Of a stretch of DNA of 49,355 nucleotides, positions 1 through 8,020 are shown piece by piece. The notes below the pieces were generated by a model, which saw nothing but the letters and a program-made list of their open reading frames with translations, had not been told where the DNA came from and made no database searches. The position numbers and the translations under genes were made by a program. This stretch comes from CAYWFU01 sp964457585. Its GTDB lineage: Bacteria > JACRDZ01. Positions within the stretch are counted from its first letter, which is position 1; each line of letters starts with the position of its first letter. Where the stretch lies: assembly GCA_964457585.1 (NCBI GenBank), contig CAYWFU010000015.1, positions 1 through 49,355 on the forward strand. Reading direction: 5' to 3'.

Positions 1-157
1 AACATCTTGAGAAAATTGATGTCTTTTTAGGTAGGATAATTTGAGACGGGACAGCGTATAATATGAATACTGGAGAAAGAATATGGGTAGAATTCATTTT
101 ATTTGGGAAATTAGAGGCAGGTGAAATAAAAATAATTTCTTGACATAAATGCCTTGA
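1..157. other. left edge, no intact gene
   Basis: No reading frame with a credible start or recognisable product was found before the transposase remnant. The stretch probably contains the eroded upstream half of that element, but too many stops interrupt it for me to follow a protein. Confidence 0.4.
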
Positions 158-517
158 AATAAATCCAAAGTTTACATATATATTGTAATGGATAATTTTT
201 CTCGATATATTCTAGGTTGGAAAGCCTCTCTTCAATTATCTTCAGAAATATTCGTAGAAAATTTGAAAGAAGTATATTATAAGCAACTCATTCCTATTAA
301 CCCCGTTAGAGAACTCTGTTCGTTGTCGGCGGATTTTTCAAATAAAGTAAGCCCTGTTAAAGAATTTTTCTCTAACGGGGTAAACAAACCAATCGAATTA
401 ATTGTAGATGGTGGGCCGGAAAATAATAATGAAAAAGTTGATGGTTTTATAAGTGATATTGATGGAGCAATAAACATGGATTTTTATAGACCTCGAATAA
501 GGTCAAGTTTTAAGTAG
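158..517 (+). pseudogene. integrase-core (rve/DDE) transposase remnant
   Basis: The frame opens directly after a stop at 155-157 and reads into MDNFSRYILGWK from an ATG at 188. This resembles the strand around the first catalytic Asp of IS3/IS481-like integrase cores. SSEIFVENLKEVY follows, and after an inserted segment comes IELIVDGGPENNN, the usual second catalytic block. The N-terminal helix-turn-helix half is missing, and so is the final Glu segment: similarity fades near residue 95 and the frame stops at 517. No Shine-Dalgarno precedes it. It is a dead insertion-sequence fragment. The core assignment rests on motif recognition, and the exact IS family is not certain. Confidence 0.7.
299..385 (+). 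repeat. 87-bp in-frame palindromic insertion in the transposase
   Basis: A perfect 14-bp inverted repeat (300-313 ACCCCGTTAGAGAA and its complement at 368-381) bounds this segment. A further degenerate copy, GCCCTGTTAAAGAA, lies just inside the right end. It splits the transposase core between KQLIPI and KPIELIVDGG, adds 29 residues and keeps the frame. It resembles mobile palindromic elements known to insert within bacterial genes, such as the Rickettsia palindromic elements. The family identity is not established. Confidence 0.65.
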
Positions 518-755
518 TATTTTGAATTGAAAAAAGTAATTTGTAATTGTTAAGCCATGAAATTTTTGTTTCACTCTTAAATAATTCGGCATCCATAATA
601 ATTGGATTGTGCGATTTCTTAAGCATTTTTATATGGATCTCTTTTTCTTTTATCTCTATATCCGCTCCATTATGAATAAAATTCAAATAAATTGATTTTG
701 CTTTTTCTTTTTCAAATCCATACATATGAAAATCCATGAATAATGTCGAAGACAA
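510..755 (-). CDS. hypothetical protein, possibly a transposase C-terminal fragment
   Basis: A frame of 81 residues with a TTG start and no clear Shine-Dalgarno; a stop lies five codons upstream. It is rich in Lys/Ile, with motifs such as NGADIEIKEKEIHIK and KISWLNNY, and has no signal peptide or membrane segment. It overlaps the convergent transposase remnant by 8 bases, so it sits in a decayed mobile-element zone. I do not recognise the family. Its alternating charged/beta pattern could be the 3-prime end of another transposase, but this is a guess. It may not be expressed. Confidence 0.35.
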   Translation of the reverse strand: MSSTLFMDFHMYGFEKEKAKSIYLNFIHNGADIEIKEKEIHIKMLKKSHNPIIMDAELFKSETKISWLNNYKLLFSIQNTT

Positions 756-783
756 GCGTATTTTTGCATTTTAATATCTTTAA

Positions 784-814
784 ACTGATAGCTGAAAGCT
801 GATGACTGAATGCT
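784..814. repeat. GCTGA-type short repeat just 3-prime of the HD-GYP gene
   Basis: Degenerate iterations of CTGA(T/A)AGCTGA run up to about 10 bases before the stop codon (825-827) of the minus-strand gene. A second copy at 9046-9076 lies in the same position relative to another minus-strand gene and shares CTGATAGCTGAA plus a GCTTA..ATAAAT..TTATA tail. Confidence 0.55.
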
Positions 815-824
815 TACTATAAAT

Positions 825-2489
825 TTATATCGGAATATCAATCTGCTCAGGTAAAAATTCTGTTTTTACATATTCTTTGAAAATTCCATCATTTATAAAA
901 AGATCATAAATGTCCTTATCCAGATGTTTATCTTTTACCATAAATTCTAAAATTTTTTTTACTTCGCTGACATTTTTACCTTTCTTATAAGGTCTGTCAC
1001 GTGAAGATAAAGCCTCAAAAATATCAGCAAGCGCTAATATCCTTGCTTGTAATGATATTTCATTCGCTTTCAAATGTTTATGATAACCTGTGCCTGTAAG
1101 TGTTTCATGATGAGAACTTGCAATTTTTGGCACATTTTTAAGTTTAACAGGAAAAGGGAGCTCATTTAACATTAGCTCTGTAACTCGAACATGATCTTGC
1201 ATTTTGTCTTTTTCTTCTTTTGTTAATGTTCCGCGAGTAATAGATAAATTATATAATTCTTCATCTGTAAGAATGGTTTTTTCTACACCATTTAATATCC
1301 ATTTTCTTTTTGCAATATTTTTTAATCTTTCTTCTTTTTCCGGACTTAAAAATTCACCGCCAATATTTGTTTTAAGAATAAAATTAAAATCATCATCTAT
1401 TTTATTTATTTCATTTTTATAAGATGCTTCAAGTTCTTGCATATTATCTTTTTTCCCTGTTTCCAATATAGATAATTTATTTTTTAAAAATTTTATATAA
1501 TCTAAATTTTTAAGAACTTCAAAACGCACTTTTATTTCTTCTGCTCTGTCATATATTTTTTCAAGCTTTGTAGCTTTATCTATTATTTGTTCAGGAGTGG
1601 TTATTTTGCCCATATCATGCATCCATGCAGCAGTTTGCAATTCTTTTAATTCATCATCAGAAAATTTTATATTTGTAAATGGGCCATCTTTTTTTTCATT
1701 TATTTTATTGGCAATCATCATTACTATTGCTGCAACTCTTTTTATATGCCCTGCTGTATAAGGAGATTTTTCATCAATTGCTTTAGCAATGGTCTTGATA
1801 ACAGAGGAAAACAATTTTTCCAGATCATGTATTAATTTATTTTGAGTAAGTGTAACAGCAGCTTGTGAAGCCAGAGAAAGAATAATTGTCTGCGCTTCAG
1901 GAGAAAATTGAATAATGCTGTTATCAGCAAAGCTTCTTGCATTTAATAACTGCAATACACCGATAATTTCGTTTTCATGATCTTTTAAAGGTACCACAAG
2001 CATAGATTTAGAACGATACTTATTTTTTTCATCAAACGCTCTGGTACCTGAAAAATCATATCCTTCAACATCATAAACATCAGGAATATTAACTATTTTA
2101 CCTGTCAGAGCAACATATGCTGAAACATTATGAAAATTTTCTTTCCCGTCTTTTTCATAGAGTTTAACAGGCTGCCATGTAATTTCTCCGGATGTTCCGC
2201 CCATCCGCACTTTTAATTTTGTATTTTGCAAAATTTCAAATTTTAATTCTTTAGTCTCTGTTGATAAAATATATAATGTTCCACCTTCAGCATTAGTAAA
2301 TTCGCGAGCAAAATCAACTATCATTTCTAGAAGTTTAGGGACATGTTTTTCTGATGATAAAGCTATTCCAATGCTTGTAAGTTTATTGATACGGCTGATT
2401 AATCCATCGGAAAAGACTTTAAGTTCTTCCGCGATATTATTAATAATTTTATTTGCTTCAGGATTTTTTGAAATTTCAAATTTTTCCAT
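825..2489 (-). CDS. GAF and HD-GYP domain signalling protein
   Basis: A probable cyclic-di-GMP phosphodiesterase of 554 residues in the cytoplasm. A helical N-terminus leads into a GAF sensor domain at about 45-218 (EGGTLYIL, SMLVVPL, IGVLQLLNA). The HD-GYP domain spans about 225-530, with H291-D292 in WMHDMGK, H460-H461-E462, and ALADIFEALSSRDRPYK near the end. The GYP motif reads GYH here (468-470). About 110 residues of mostly helical sequence are inserted between HDMGK and the next metal-ligand helix (QDHVRV), as in a known GAF-HD-GYP subgroup. The start is supported by AAGGAG a few bases upstream. It stands alone, with repeats on both sides, so its partners are not evident. Catalysis on c-di-GMP is inferred from the family. 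Confidence 0.9.
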   Translation of the reverse strand: MEKFEISKNPEANKIINNIAEELKVFSDGLISRINKLTSIGIALSSEKHVPKLLEMIVDFAREFTNAEGGTLYILSTETKELKFEILQNTKLKVRMGGTSGEITWQPVKLYEKDGKENFHNVSAYVALTGKIVNIPDVYDVEGYDFSGTRAFDEKNKYRSKSMLVVPLKDHENEIIGVLQLLNARSFADNSIIQFSPEAQTIILSLASQAAVTLTQNKLIHDLEKLFSSVIKTIAKAIDEKSPYTAGHIKRVAAIVMMIANKINEKKDGPFTNIKFSDDELKELQTAAWMHDMGKITTPEQIIDKATKLEKIYDRAEEIKVRFEVLKNLDYIKFLKNKLSILETGKKDNMQELEASYKNEINKIDDDFNFILKTNIGGEFLSPEKEERLKNIAKRKWILNGVEKTILTDEELYNLSITRGTLTKEEKDKMQDHVRVTELMLNELPFPVKLKNVPKIASSHHETLTGTGYHKHLKANEISLQARILALADIFEALSSRDRPYKKGKNVSEVKKILEFMVKDKHLDKDIYDLFINDGIFKEYVKTEFLPEQIDIPI

Positions 2490-2528
2490 TTTTTTCTCCT
2501 TTTAATATGGAGATTAAAGATTGACTAA

Positions 2529-2544
2529 GCCTGATAAATCAGGC
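2529..2544. repeat. hairpin with GATAAATC core
   Basis: A perfect 7-bp stem, GCCTGAT/ATCAGGC, with a two-base loop, followed by AACTAC. The same layout with a different stem (GCTCGAT/ATCGAGC), read on the opposite strand, appears at 20248-20270. This indicates a dispersed family with compensated stems. Confidence 0.55.
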
Positions 2545-2566
2545 AACTACAAATAATTGATGTGAT

Positions 2567-2594
2567 GTAGAGACGCAAAATTTTGCGTCTCTAC
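2567..2594. repeat. 28-bp perfect palindrome
   Basis: The half-site GTAGAGACGCAAAA is followed immediately by its exact complement, with no spacer. It lies in the 241-bp gap between divergently transcribed genes, downstream of the hairpin at 2529. Very similar GTAGAGACG palindromes are, from memory, abundant between genes in cyanobacteria and other bacteria. Confidence 0.7.
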
Positions 2595-2674
2595 TTTAAA
2601 TTTCTATACATTGAAATAAAATATATCAGATATTTTTAATAAAATAAAGAGATTTTAATAAATAAAAACATAAA

Positions 2675-2703
2675 TTGCCAATTTTGTATTTTTAAGATAT
2701 ACT
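2675..2703 (+). promoter_or_regulatory. predicted sigma70-type promoter
   Basis: TTGCCA, a 17-bp spacer and TATACT stand upstream of the membrane protein at 2731. The predicted start point is near 2710, leaving a short leader that contains AAAAGG before the ATG. Confidence 0.45.
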
Positions 2704-2730
2704 CTTTTTTTAAAATTAAAAGGTAAAAAA

Positions 2731-3777
2731 ATGAAATCAAAATTATTACTAATAACTGTTATTATATTTGCATTGGGTTTATTTTATTGGCTCTATAAAA
2801 TAAATAAAAAAATTTTTAAAATTTCACTGGGTATTTTAATAAGTATTGGATTTCTATATCTTGCATTTAAAGATGTAGATTTTATTAAAATTGTTTATAT
2901 ATTAAAAAATGTCAATTATTATTATCTTATTCTTGCAACAATAGTAACTTTAACCGGACACGGGATAAGATCATTCCGATGGAAATTTCTTTTAAAACCT
3001 ATAAAACAAATAAAAGTATGGACATTATTTAAGATTACTATAATTGCTTTTATGTCAAATAATATATTACCGTTTAGAATGGCTGAAATTGTCAGAGCTT
3101 ATCTTCTTGGAGAAAAAGAAAATATAAGTAAAACTGCTTCATTTGCGACTATAGTACTTGAACGTTTTTTTGATCTTCTTGGAATTTTAATTATTTCCAG
3201 TATTTTCTTTTTATTTGCGCCAACACCAGATTATTTAAAAAATGCGGGTTTGCTGCTAATGTTAATAGGAATATTTTTTGTTTTTTTTATAATATTTTTA
3301 AAATATAAACATGATTTTGTGCATAAAATTTTAAATAAATTATTATCTCGTTTTGCTCAAAAACATATTCATAAAATAGCCGAACTTATTAATAATTTCG
3401 TATCAGGATTGGAAGCTTTTTCAAATTTTACTCAAGTATTATGGATAATATTATTGTCTCTTATTGTATGGCTATTTAATTTAGGTATTTTTTATTCAAT
3501 TAGTATGGCTTTTGGCCTTAATATCCCTTTATGGAAAAATTTTTTCCCTTTTCTTACTGTTATAATTGGAGTAATGATTCCATCTGCCCCGGGTTTTGTT
3601 GGAACATTTCATGAGTTTTGTAAGCAGGGTTTAATTTTAGCTGGAGTAACAGATAATAATATTGCAGCAAGTTATGCGATTTTAATTCATGGGTTGCAAT
3701 ATATAGATGTTACTTTATTAGGAATATATTTTTTGATAAATGAGAAAATATCATTGTTTAAAATTACAGAGAAATAA
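2731..3777 (+). CDS. lysylphosphatidylglycerol synthase TM-region family membrane protein
   Basis: An integral membrane protein of 348 residues with about eight hydrophobic helices, matching the LPG_synthase_TM/UPF0104 (AglD-like) fold. Supporting motifs are GHGIRSFRWKFLL, NNILPFRMAEIVRAYLLG, ATIVLERFFDLLG and PSAPGFVGTFHEFCKQG, the standard conserved blocks. No aminoacyl-transferase domain is attached, so it is not a complete MprF. Family members have been linked to lipid flipping or to polyprenyl-linked sugar metabolism; its substrate is unknown. The ATG at 2731 has AAAAGG upstream. It converges on gatB, with only 3 bases between the stop codons. Confidence 0.85.
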   Translation: MKSKLLLITVIIFALGLFYWLYKINKKIFKISLGILISIGFLYLAFKDVDFIKIVYILKNVNYYYLILATIVTLTGHGIRSFRWKFLLKPIKQIKVWTLFKITIIAFMSNNILPFRMAEIVRAYLLGEKENISKTASFATIVLERFFDLLGILIISSIFFLFAPTPDYLKNAGLLLMLIGIFFVFFIIFLKYKHDFVHKILNKLLSRFAQKHIHKIAELINNFVSGLEAFSNFTQVLWIILLSLIVWLFNLGIFYSISMAFGLNIPLWKNFFPFLTVIIGVMIPSAPGFVGTFHEFCKQGLILAGVTDNNIAASYAILIHGLQYIDVTLLGIYFLINEKISLFKITEK

Positions 3778-3780
3778 CAT

Positions 3781-5232
3781 TTATTTACTATTTAGAACCT
3801 CTCGTAATATCTTATTAACTAATGCCGGATTTGCTTTTCCCTGAGTTTCTTTCATTACCTGTCCTACCAGGAATCCTAAAGCCTTTTCTTTTCCATTTTT
3901 AAAATCTTCCACGCTCTTTGGATTGTTATCAACAATTTTTTCGATTATTTCTTTTATTAATTTTTCATCAGAAACCTGTGAAAGGCCTTTTTCTTCAATA
4001 ATTTTTTCCGGATTTTTATCAGTCTGCACCATTTCTTCAAATACAATTTTTGCAATTTTTCCGTTTATTTTTCCATTATCAATCAGTTTCAGCAAATGGG
4101 TTAGTTTCTCAGGTGTAATTGTAAATTGGGGTATTCCTATATTTTTTTCTTTTAATACTCTTAGCACTTCACCCATAATCCAATTGCTGACATTTTTCGG
4201 ATCCAATCCATATGATACACATTTTTCAAAATATTCAGCAAGTGATTTATCCTGAGTAAGAATTTCAGTATCATATAAAGGAAGCTGATATTGCTCAATA
4301 AATCTTTTACATTTTTTATCAGGCAGTTCCGGCAGATTTGAAGTAACTTTTTTTATCCAATCAGCAGAAATTTTTATTGGAGTAAGATCAGGCTCAGGAA
4401 AATATCTGTAATCATGAGCTTCTTCTTTGCTGCGCATGGAAACAGTTAGTCCTTTATCAGTATCCCATAATCGTGTTTCCTGAATTATTTTTTCATTTTT
4501 TTTAAGACACTCAATCTGTCGCTCTGCTTCATAGTCCAGAGCCTGCTGGACATAACGGAATGAATTCACATTTTTAATTTCAGTTTTCGTACCAAGGGCA
4601 GTCGCCCCTTTTGGACGAATAGAAATATTAGCATCACAACGGAAACTGCCTTCTTCCATATTTCCGTCGCAAACTTCAATATATTGCAAGATTGTTCTAA
4701 GTTTTATTAGATATTCTTTAGCTTCATTTGAAGAACGGATATCAGGTTCACTAACTATTTCAAGTAAAGGTATTCCTGAACGATTAAGATCTACATAACT
4801 TCCCTGAGCATGCTGGAAATTATCGCTCATATGCAGTAGTTTTCCCGCATCTTCTTCCATATGTACACGATTAATCCTAATTCTTTTGATTTTTTCATCG
4901 ACAACTATTTCAGCAAAACCATTTGTTCCAAGCGGTTTATCAAATTGTGAAATCTGGTAACCTTTGGGAAGATCCGGATAGAAATAATTTTTTCTATCAA
5001 ATTTGCTAAAATCAGATATTTTACAATTTAATGAAATGGCTGTTCTGAGCGCATATTCTAAAGCTTGTTTATTATATACAGGAAGTACTCCAGGCATTCC
5101 GAGACAGATCGGGCATACCTGCGTATTAGGTGATGACCCAAAAGTGGTTGAACATCCGCAAAAAGCTTTTGTTTTAGTTAAAAGCTGAGCATGAACTTCA
5201 AGCCCTATAACTATTTCAAATTCATTATCCAT
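3781..5232 (-). CDS. gatB: Asp-tRNA(Asn)/Glu-tRNA(Gln) amidotransferase subunit B
   Basis: Subunit B of GatCAB, which converts Glu-tRNA(Gln) and/or Asp-tRNA(Asn) to the amidated form. This implies that the organism lacks GlnRS and/or AsnRS. At 483 residues it has the usual length. It opens with the family signature IGLEVHAQL. The zinc-site cysteines are C25, C27, C40 and C43, in CGCSTTFG and VCPICLG. The catalytic cradle motifs FDRKNYFYPDLPKGYQ and GSFRCDANIS are present, and the C-terminal YqeY-like tail ends GFLVGQVMK. It is last in the run metK-apt-ldt-small TM-gatB, 8 bases after the preceding stop. gatA and gatC are not in the window. Confidence 0.97.
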   Translation of the reverse strand: MDNEFEIVIGLEVHAQLLTKTKAFCGCSTTFGSSPNTQVCPICLGMPGVLPVYNKQALEYALRTAISLNCKISDFSKFDRKNYFYPDLPKGYQISQFDKPLGTNGFAEIVVDEKIKRIRINRVHMEEDAGKLLHMSDNFQHAQGSYVDLNRSGIPLLEIVSEPDIRSSNEAKEYLIKLRTILQYIEVCDGNMEEGSFRCDANISIRPKGATALGTKTEIKNVNSFRYVQQALDYEAERQIECLKKNEKIIQETRLWDTDKGLTVSMRSKEEAHDYRYFPEPDLTPIKISADWIKKVTSNLPELPDKKCKRFIEQYQLPLYDTEILTQDKSLAEYFEKCVSYGLDPKNVSNWIMGEVLRVLKEKNIGIPQFTITPEKLTHLLKLIDNGKINGKIAKIVFEEMVQTDKNPEKIIEEKGLSQVSDEKLIKEIIEKIVDNNPKSVEDFKNGKEKALGFLVGQVMKETQGKANPALVNKILREVLNSK

Positions 5233-5240
5233 GCTATCTC

Positions 5241-5465
5241 CTAAAATATTTTCAAAGTAATAAGAGTTATAATCAGTAATCCTATAAAAGTGGAGATCAT
5301 TCCAAAAATAAAAAGATAAGCTCCCAGATTAAAAATAAAAAAATTTTCATTAACAATTGACGGGATTAATAGCAAGCCTAAAAGTGCAAGACTATTACCA
5401 GTAATAAGCAGCCATAAAGAAATTTTATGAGGTACTTTATTATATAAATCTATTTCATCTGACAT
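5241..5465 (-). CDS. small two-helix membrane protein
   Basis: A hydrophobic protein of 74 residues with two predicted transmembrane segments (about 15-37 and 45-70) after a short polar N-terminus. I recognise no family. It starts 4 bases after the transpeptidase stop and ends 8 bases before gatB, so translation is probably coupled within the operon. The tight packing argues for a real gene. The two-helix hairpin layout gives no function. Confidence 0.75.
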   Translation of the reverse strand: MSDEIDLYNKVPHKISLWLLITGNSLALLGLLLIPSIVNENFFIFNLGAYLFIFGMISTFIGLLIITLITLKIF

Positions 5466-5469
5466 TAAA

Positions 5470-5985
5470 TTAAATTATCTCCACTTTTGTACCTAAAGGA
5501 ATAAGCTTAAATATTTCTTCAACATCACGGTTATTCATACGGATACATCCATGGCTAATATTTTTTCCTATAGATTCCGGTTCATTTGTTCCATGAATTC
5601 CATATTGTTTTCTCTCTTTGAATCCAAGCCACCTTGATCCAAGTCCATTTTGCGGATCACCACCCGGAATATTTTTTCCATTAAGTGTCCATGTTGGATT
5701 GACAATTCTATTTCCTATGGTAAAAGTACCGGACGGGGTAGGGGATTCAGATGCGCCGGATGCTATGCGATATTGTTTAATTTTTTCTTTTCCTTTAAAT
5801 AAGACTAAAATATTTTTTTTAGTATCCACTTTTATATGAAATTCTTCAATTTCACCTGCTGATTCATATTTTTTAGCTTTTTCTAATATTTCTTCATTGG
5901 AAATACCATGTATTTTTTCAAAACATAAAATATTGAAACATACTAAATACAAAAACAAAATATATTTATTTAAAACAAATTTCAT
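5470..5985 (-). CDS. L,D-transpeptidase (YkuD/ErfK family)
   Basis: A secreted or periplasmic peptidoglycan cross-linking enzyme of 171 residues. A signal peptide covers about 1-27. The YkuD domain starts near residue 49. Its active site is HGTN (H131) followed by SHGCIRM, where C147 is the nucleophile and H145 its partner. TPSGTFTI at 83-90 is the conserved substrate-groove segment. It may form 3-3 cross-links or attach a protein to peptidoglycan; the sequence does not distinguish these. There is no LysM or other cell-wall-binding domain. It lies between apt and the small membrane protein gene in the housekeeping operon. Confidence 0.93.
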   Translation of the reverse strand: MKFVLNKYILFLYLVCFNILCFEKIHGISNEEILEKAKKYESAGEIEEFHIKVDTKKNILVLFKGKEKIKQYRIASGASESPTPSGTFTIGNRIVNPTWTLNGKNIPGGDPQNGLGSRWLGFKERKQYGIHGTNEPESIGKNISHGCIRMNNRDVEEIFKLIPLGTKVEII

Positions 5986-6008
5986 AATTACTCCATTTAT
6001 TCAAAAAG

Positions 6009-6521
6009 TTAGTATTTAATCAATGAAAATATTTCATGATCTTTTAGTTTTTGAGCTCCATTTAAAAAGGTAAGCTCAATAACAAAAGCTACACCGGCAA
6101 TTTTACCGCCTAATTTTTTTACTAACTCTATCATTGCGCTGGCTGTCCCGCCAGTTGCAAGAACATCATCTATTATTAAAACCGATTGAGATGCTTTAAT
6201 AGCGTCTTCATGCATTTCAACTGAATCTGTACCATATTCTAATGTGTATGTTGCTTTTATGGTTTTATATGGCAGTTTACCTGGTTTGCGTACAGGGATA
6301 AAACCTATCCCCAGTTTATTTGCTAATGCTGCTCCAAAAATGAATCCTCTTGCTTCAGCGCCCATAACTAAATCTATTTTTTTATTTTTATAATTTTTTG
6401 CTATTTCATCAATTACATATTTAAAAGCATCTCCATTCATAAGAAGTGTTGTAATATCTTTAAAAATAATGCCTTTTTTGGGGAAATCCGGAATATCTCT
6501 AATGTGTTTTTTTAAATCCAT
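6009..6521 (-). CDS. apt: adenine phosphoribosyltransferase
   Basis: A purine-salvage enzyme converting adenine and PRPP to AMP. It has 170 residues, as expected for bacterial Apt. Recognisable are PDFPKKGIIFKDIT at the N-terminus, EARGFIFGAALA (56-67), the RKPGKLPY flexible-loop segment, and the PRPP-binding loop VLIIDDVLATGGTA (114-127). AAGGAG lies just upstream of the ATG. It lies 34 bases downstream of metK. The pairing is metabolically sensible, because methylthioadenosine or S-adenosylhomocysteine breakdown releases adenine. Confidence 0.96.
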   Translation of the reverse strand: MDLKKHIRDIPDFPKKGIIFKDITTLLMNGDAFKYVIDEIAKNYKNKKIDLVMGAEARGFIFGAALANKLGIGFIPVRKPGKLPYKTIKATYTLEYGTDSVEMHEDAIKASQSVLIIDDVLATGGTASAMIELVKKLGGKIAGVAFVIELTFLNGAQKLKDHEIFSLIKY

Positions 6522-6555
6522 CGATTTAGCTCCTTATTTTTTTTAGGGTATTTAA

Positions 6556-7719
6556 TTAAATTCCCGCAGCTTTTTTTAATTCATTTGCTTTATCAGTCTT
6601 TTCCCATGTAAAATTATCATCATTTCGTCCAAAATGACCATATGCAGCAGTTTTTTTATAGATAGGTCTTCGTAATTTTAAATGTTCAATAATTTTAGAT
6701 GGTTTAAAATCAAAAACTTCATTTACTATTTTTGAAATTTTTTCATCAGGAATAATTCCTGTACCATAAGTATCTATCATAATTGATACTGGTCTTGCAA
6801 CTCCAATAGCATAAGAAACCTGAAGTTCACATTCTTTTGCCAGACCGCTTGCAACAATATTTTTGGACGCATATCTTGCCATATAACAGGCACTGCGGTC
6901 AACTTTGGATGGATCTTTGCCTGAAAAAGCACCTCCACCATGAGAAGCATAACCACCATATGTATCAACAATTATTTTTCTGCCAGTTACACCGGTATCT
7001 CCCTGTGGGCCTCCAACAACAAATCTGCCTGTAGGATTAACAAAAAATTTAGTATTTTTATCAATTAATCTAATTGGAATTACTTTTTTTATTACTTGTT
7101 CAATAATTGCTTTTTCAAGTTGTTTACTTTTTATCTCCGGAGAATGCTGAGTTGAAATTACAACTGCTTCAACACGGTTTGGTTTCCCATCTTTATATTC
7201 AATAGTTACTTGAGATTTTCCATCAGGCCGTAGAAAATCAAGAATGCCTTTTTTTCGCATTTCACTTAATCTTGATGTAAGTTTATGAGCTAATGTAATT
7301 GGAAGCGGCATTAATTCTTTTGTTTGATCACAAGCATAACCGAACATCATTCCCTGATCTCCGGCACCCTGTTCATGAGTTTTTGTTTCATCAACACCCA
7401 TAGCAATATCAGGAGACTGCTGATGAACAGAAACCAATACTCCGCAAGTTTCAGCATCAAACCCATATTTTGCTCTTGTATAACCTATATCATTAATAGT
7501 ATCTCTTGCAATTTTTTGATAATCGATTTGAGATTTGGCTGTAATTTCTCCTGCAATAACTACAAGTCCGTTAGTAAGCAAAGTCTCACATGCAACACGT
7601 GCATAAGGATCATTTGCCAGAATAGCATCAAGCACTCCATCTGAAATCTGATCTGCTATCTTATCAGGATGTCCTTCAGTAACCGATTCAGATGTAAACA
7701 AATAATTTTTTCTTCTCAT
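6556..7719 (-). CDS. metK: S-adenosylmethionine synthetase
   Basis: Makes S-adenosylmethionine from methionine and ATP. At 387 residues the length is typical. Signatures are FTSESVTEGHPDKIADQISD at the N-terminus, GAGDQGMMFGYA, the P-loop-like region GGPQGDTGVTGRKIIVDTYG, and GGGAFSGKDPSKVDRS. I start it at the ATG at 7719 because AAAGGAG lies about 7 bases upstream; the TTG immediately before it is less likely. It heads the five-gene operon. Its upstream region is short and AT-rich with a plausible promoter. I saw no SAM-riboswitch architecture. Confidence 0.97.
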   Translation of the reverse strand: MRRKNYLFTSESVTEGHPDKIADQISDGVLDAILANDPYARVACETLLTNGLVVIAGEITAKSQIDYQKIARDTINDIGYTRAKYGFDAETCGVLVSVHQQSPDIAMGVDETKTHEQGAGDQGMMFGYACDQTKELMPLPITLAHKLTSRLSEMRKKGILDFLRPDGKSQVTIEYKDGKPNRVEAVVISTQHSPEIKSKQLEKAIIEQVIKKVIPIRLIDKNTKFFVNPTGRFVVGGPQGDTGVTGRKIIVDTYGGYASHGGGAFSGKDPSKVDRSACYMARYASKNIVASGLAKECELQVSYAIGVARPVSIMIDTYGTGIIPDEKISKIVNEVFDFKPSKIIEHLKLRRPIYKKTAAYGHFGRNDDNFTWEKTDKANELKKAAGI

Positions 7720-7763
7720 CAATATTCTCCTTTAATATTTTATTGAAAAATTAATATCGATAT

Positions 7764-7791
7764 ATTATATAATATTTTTTTGACTTTGCAA
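7764..7791 (-). promoter_or_regulatory. predicted metK-operon promoter
   Basis: Reading the minus strand: TTGCAA, 16 bp, TATAAT. The predicted start point is near 7757, about 38 bases before the metK ATG. Confidence 0.4.
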
Positions 7792-7829
7792 TATTTTTTA
7801 TCAGAACAGGAAAAGGATACCTCTAAATA

Positions 7830-7865
7830 AAAAAAGGATACTAATATAAATTAGTATCCTTTTTT
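7830..7865 (-). terminator. rho-independent terminator hairpin
   Basis: A perfect 16-bp stem (AAAGGATACTAAT paired with ATTAGTATCCTTT, extended by flanking A and T runs) with a four-base loop. U-runs would follow on either strand. The gene ending closest to it is the 34-residue protein at 7891-7995, so it most likely terminates that minus-strand transcript. Confidence 0.75.
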
Positions 7866-7890
7866 AAATATAAACAAAAGATTTTAAAAA

Positions 7891-7995
7891 TTATTTTCTT
7901 ATAAGAGTGCCTTTTATTACTTGAACAAGAAAATTAAAAAATATAATTGCTAAAAAAATTAAAGTTAAATCAATTCCCGGTGGTACTGCATGCAT
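7891..7995 (-). CDS. 34-residue single-span membrane protein
   Basis: A tiny frame beginning MHAVPPGIDLTLIF and ending GTLIRK, with one hydrophobic helix at about 9-27 and a basic C-terminus. A run of five G bases sits 8 to 12 bases upstream of the ATG. The gene lies 25 bases after the stop of the 66-residue membrane gene and is followed directly by a strong terminator. That arrangement makes it a convincing last gene of a two-gene transcript. The family is not recognised. With its neighbour it could form a small membrane complex, but nothing in the sequence says which. Confidence 0.65.
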   Translation of the reverse strand: MHAVPPGIDLTLIFLAIIFFNFLVQVIKGTLIRK

Positions 7996-8020
7996 ATTTA
8001 ATCCCCCTATAAATTAATAA

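Noticed and set aside
6777..6971. Additional frames inside metK and other long genes on either strand
   Set aside because: They lie wholly within well-supported genes, lack ribosome sites and show no recognisable motifs.
7723..7800. Possible SAM riboswitch upstream of metK
   Set aside because: Only about 80 AT-rich bases precede the ATG, with no helices or conserved blocks of a SAM riboswitch; a plain promoter explains the region.
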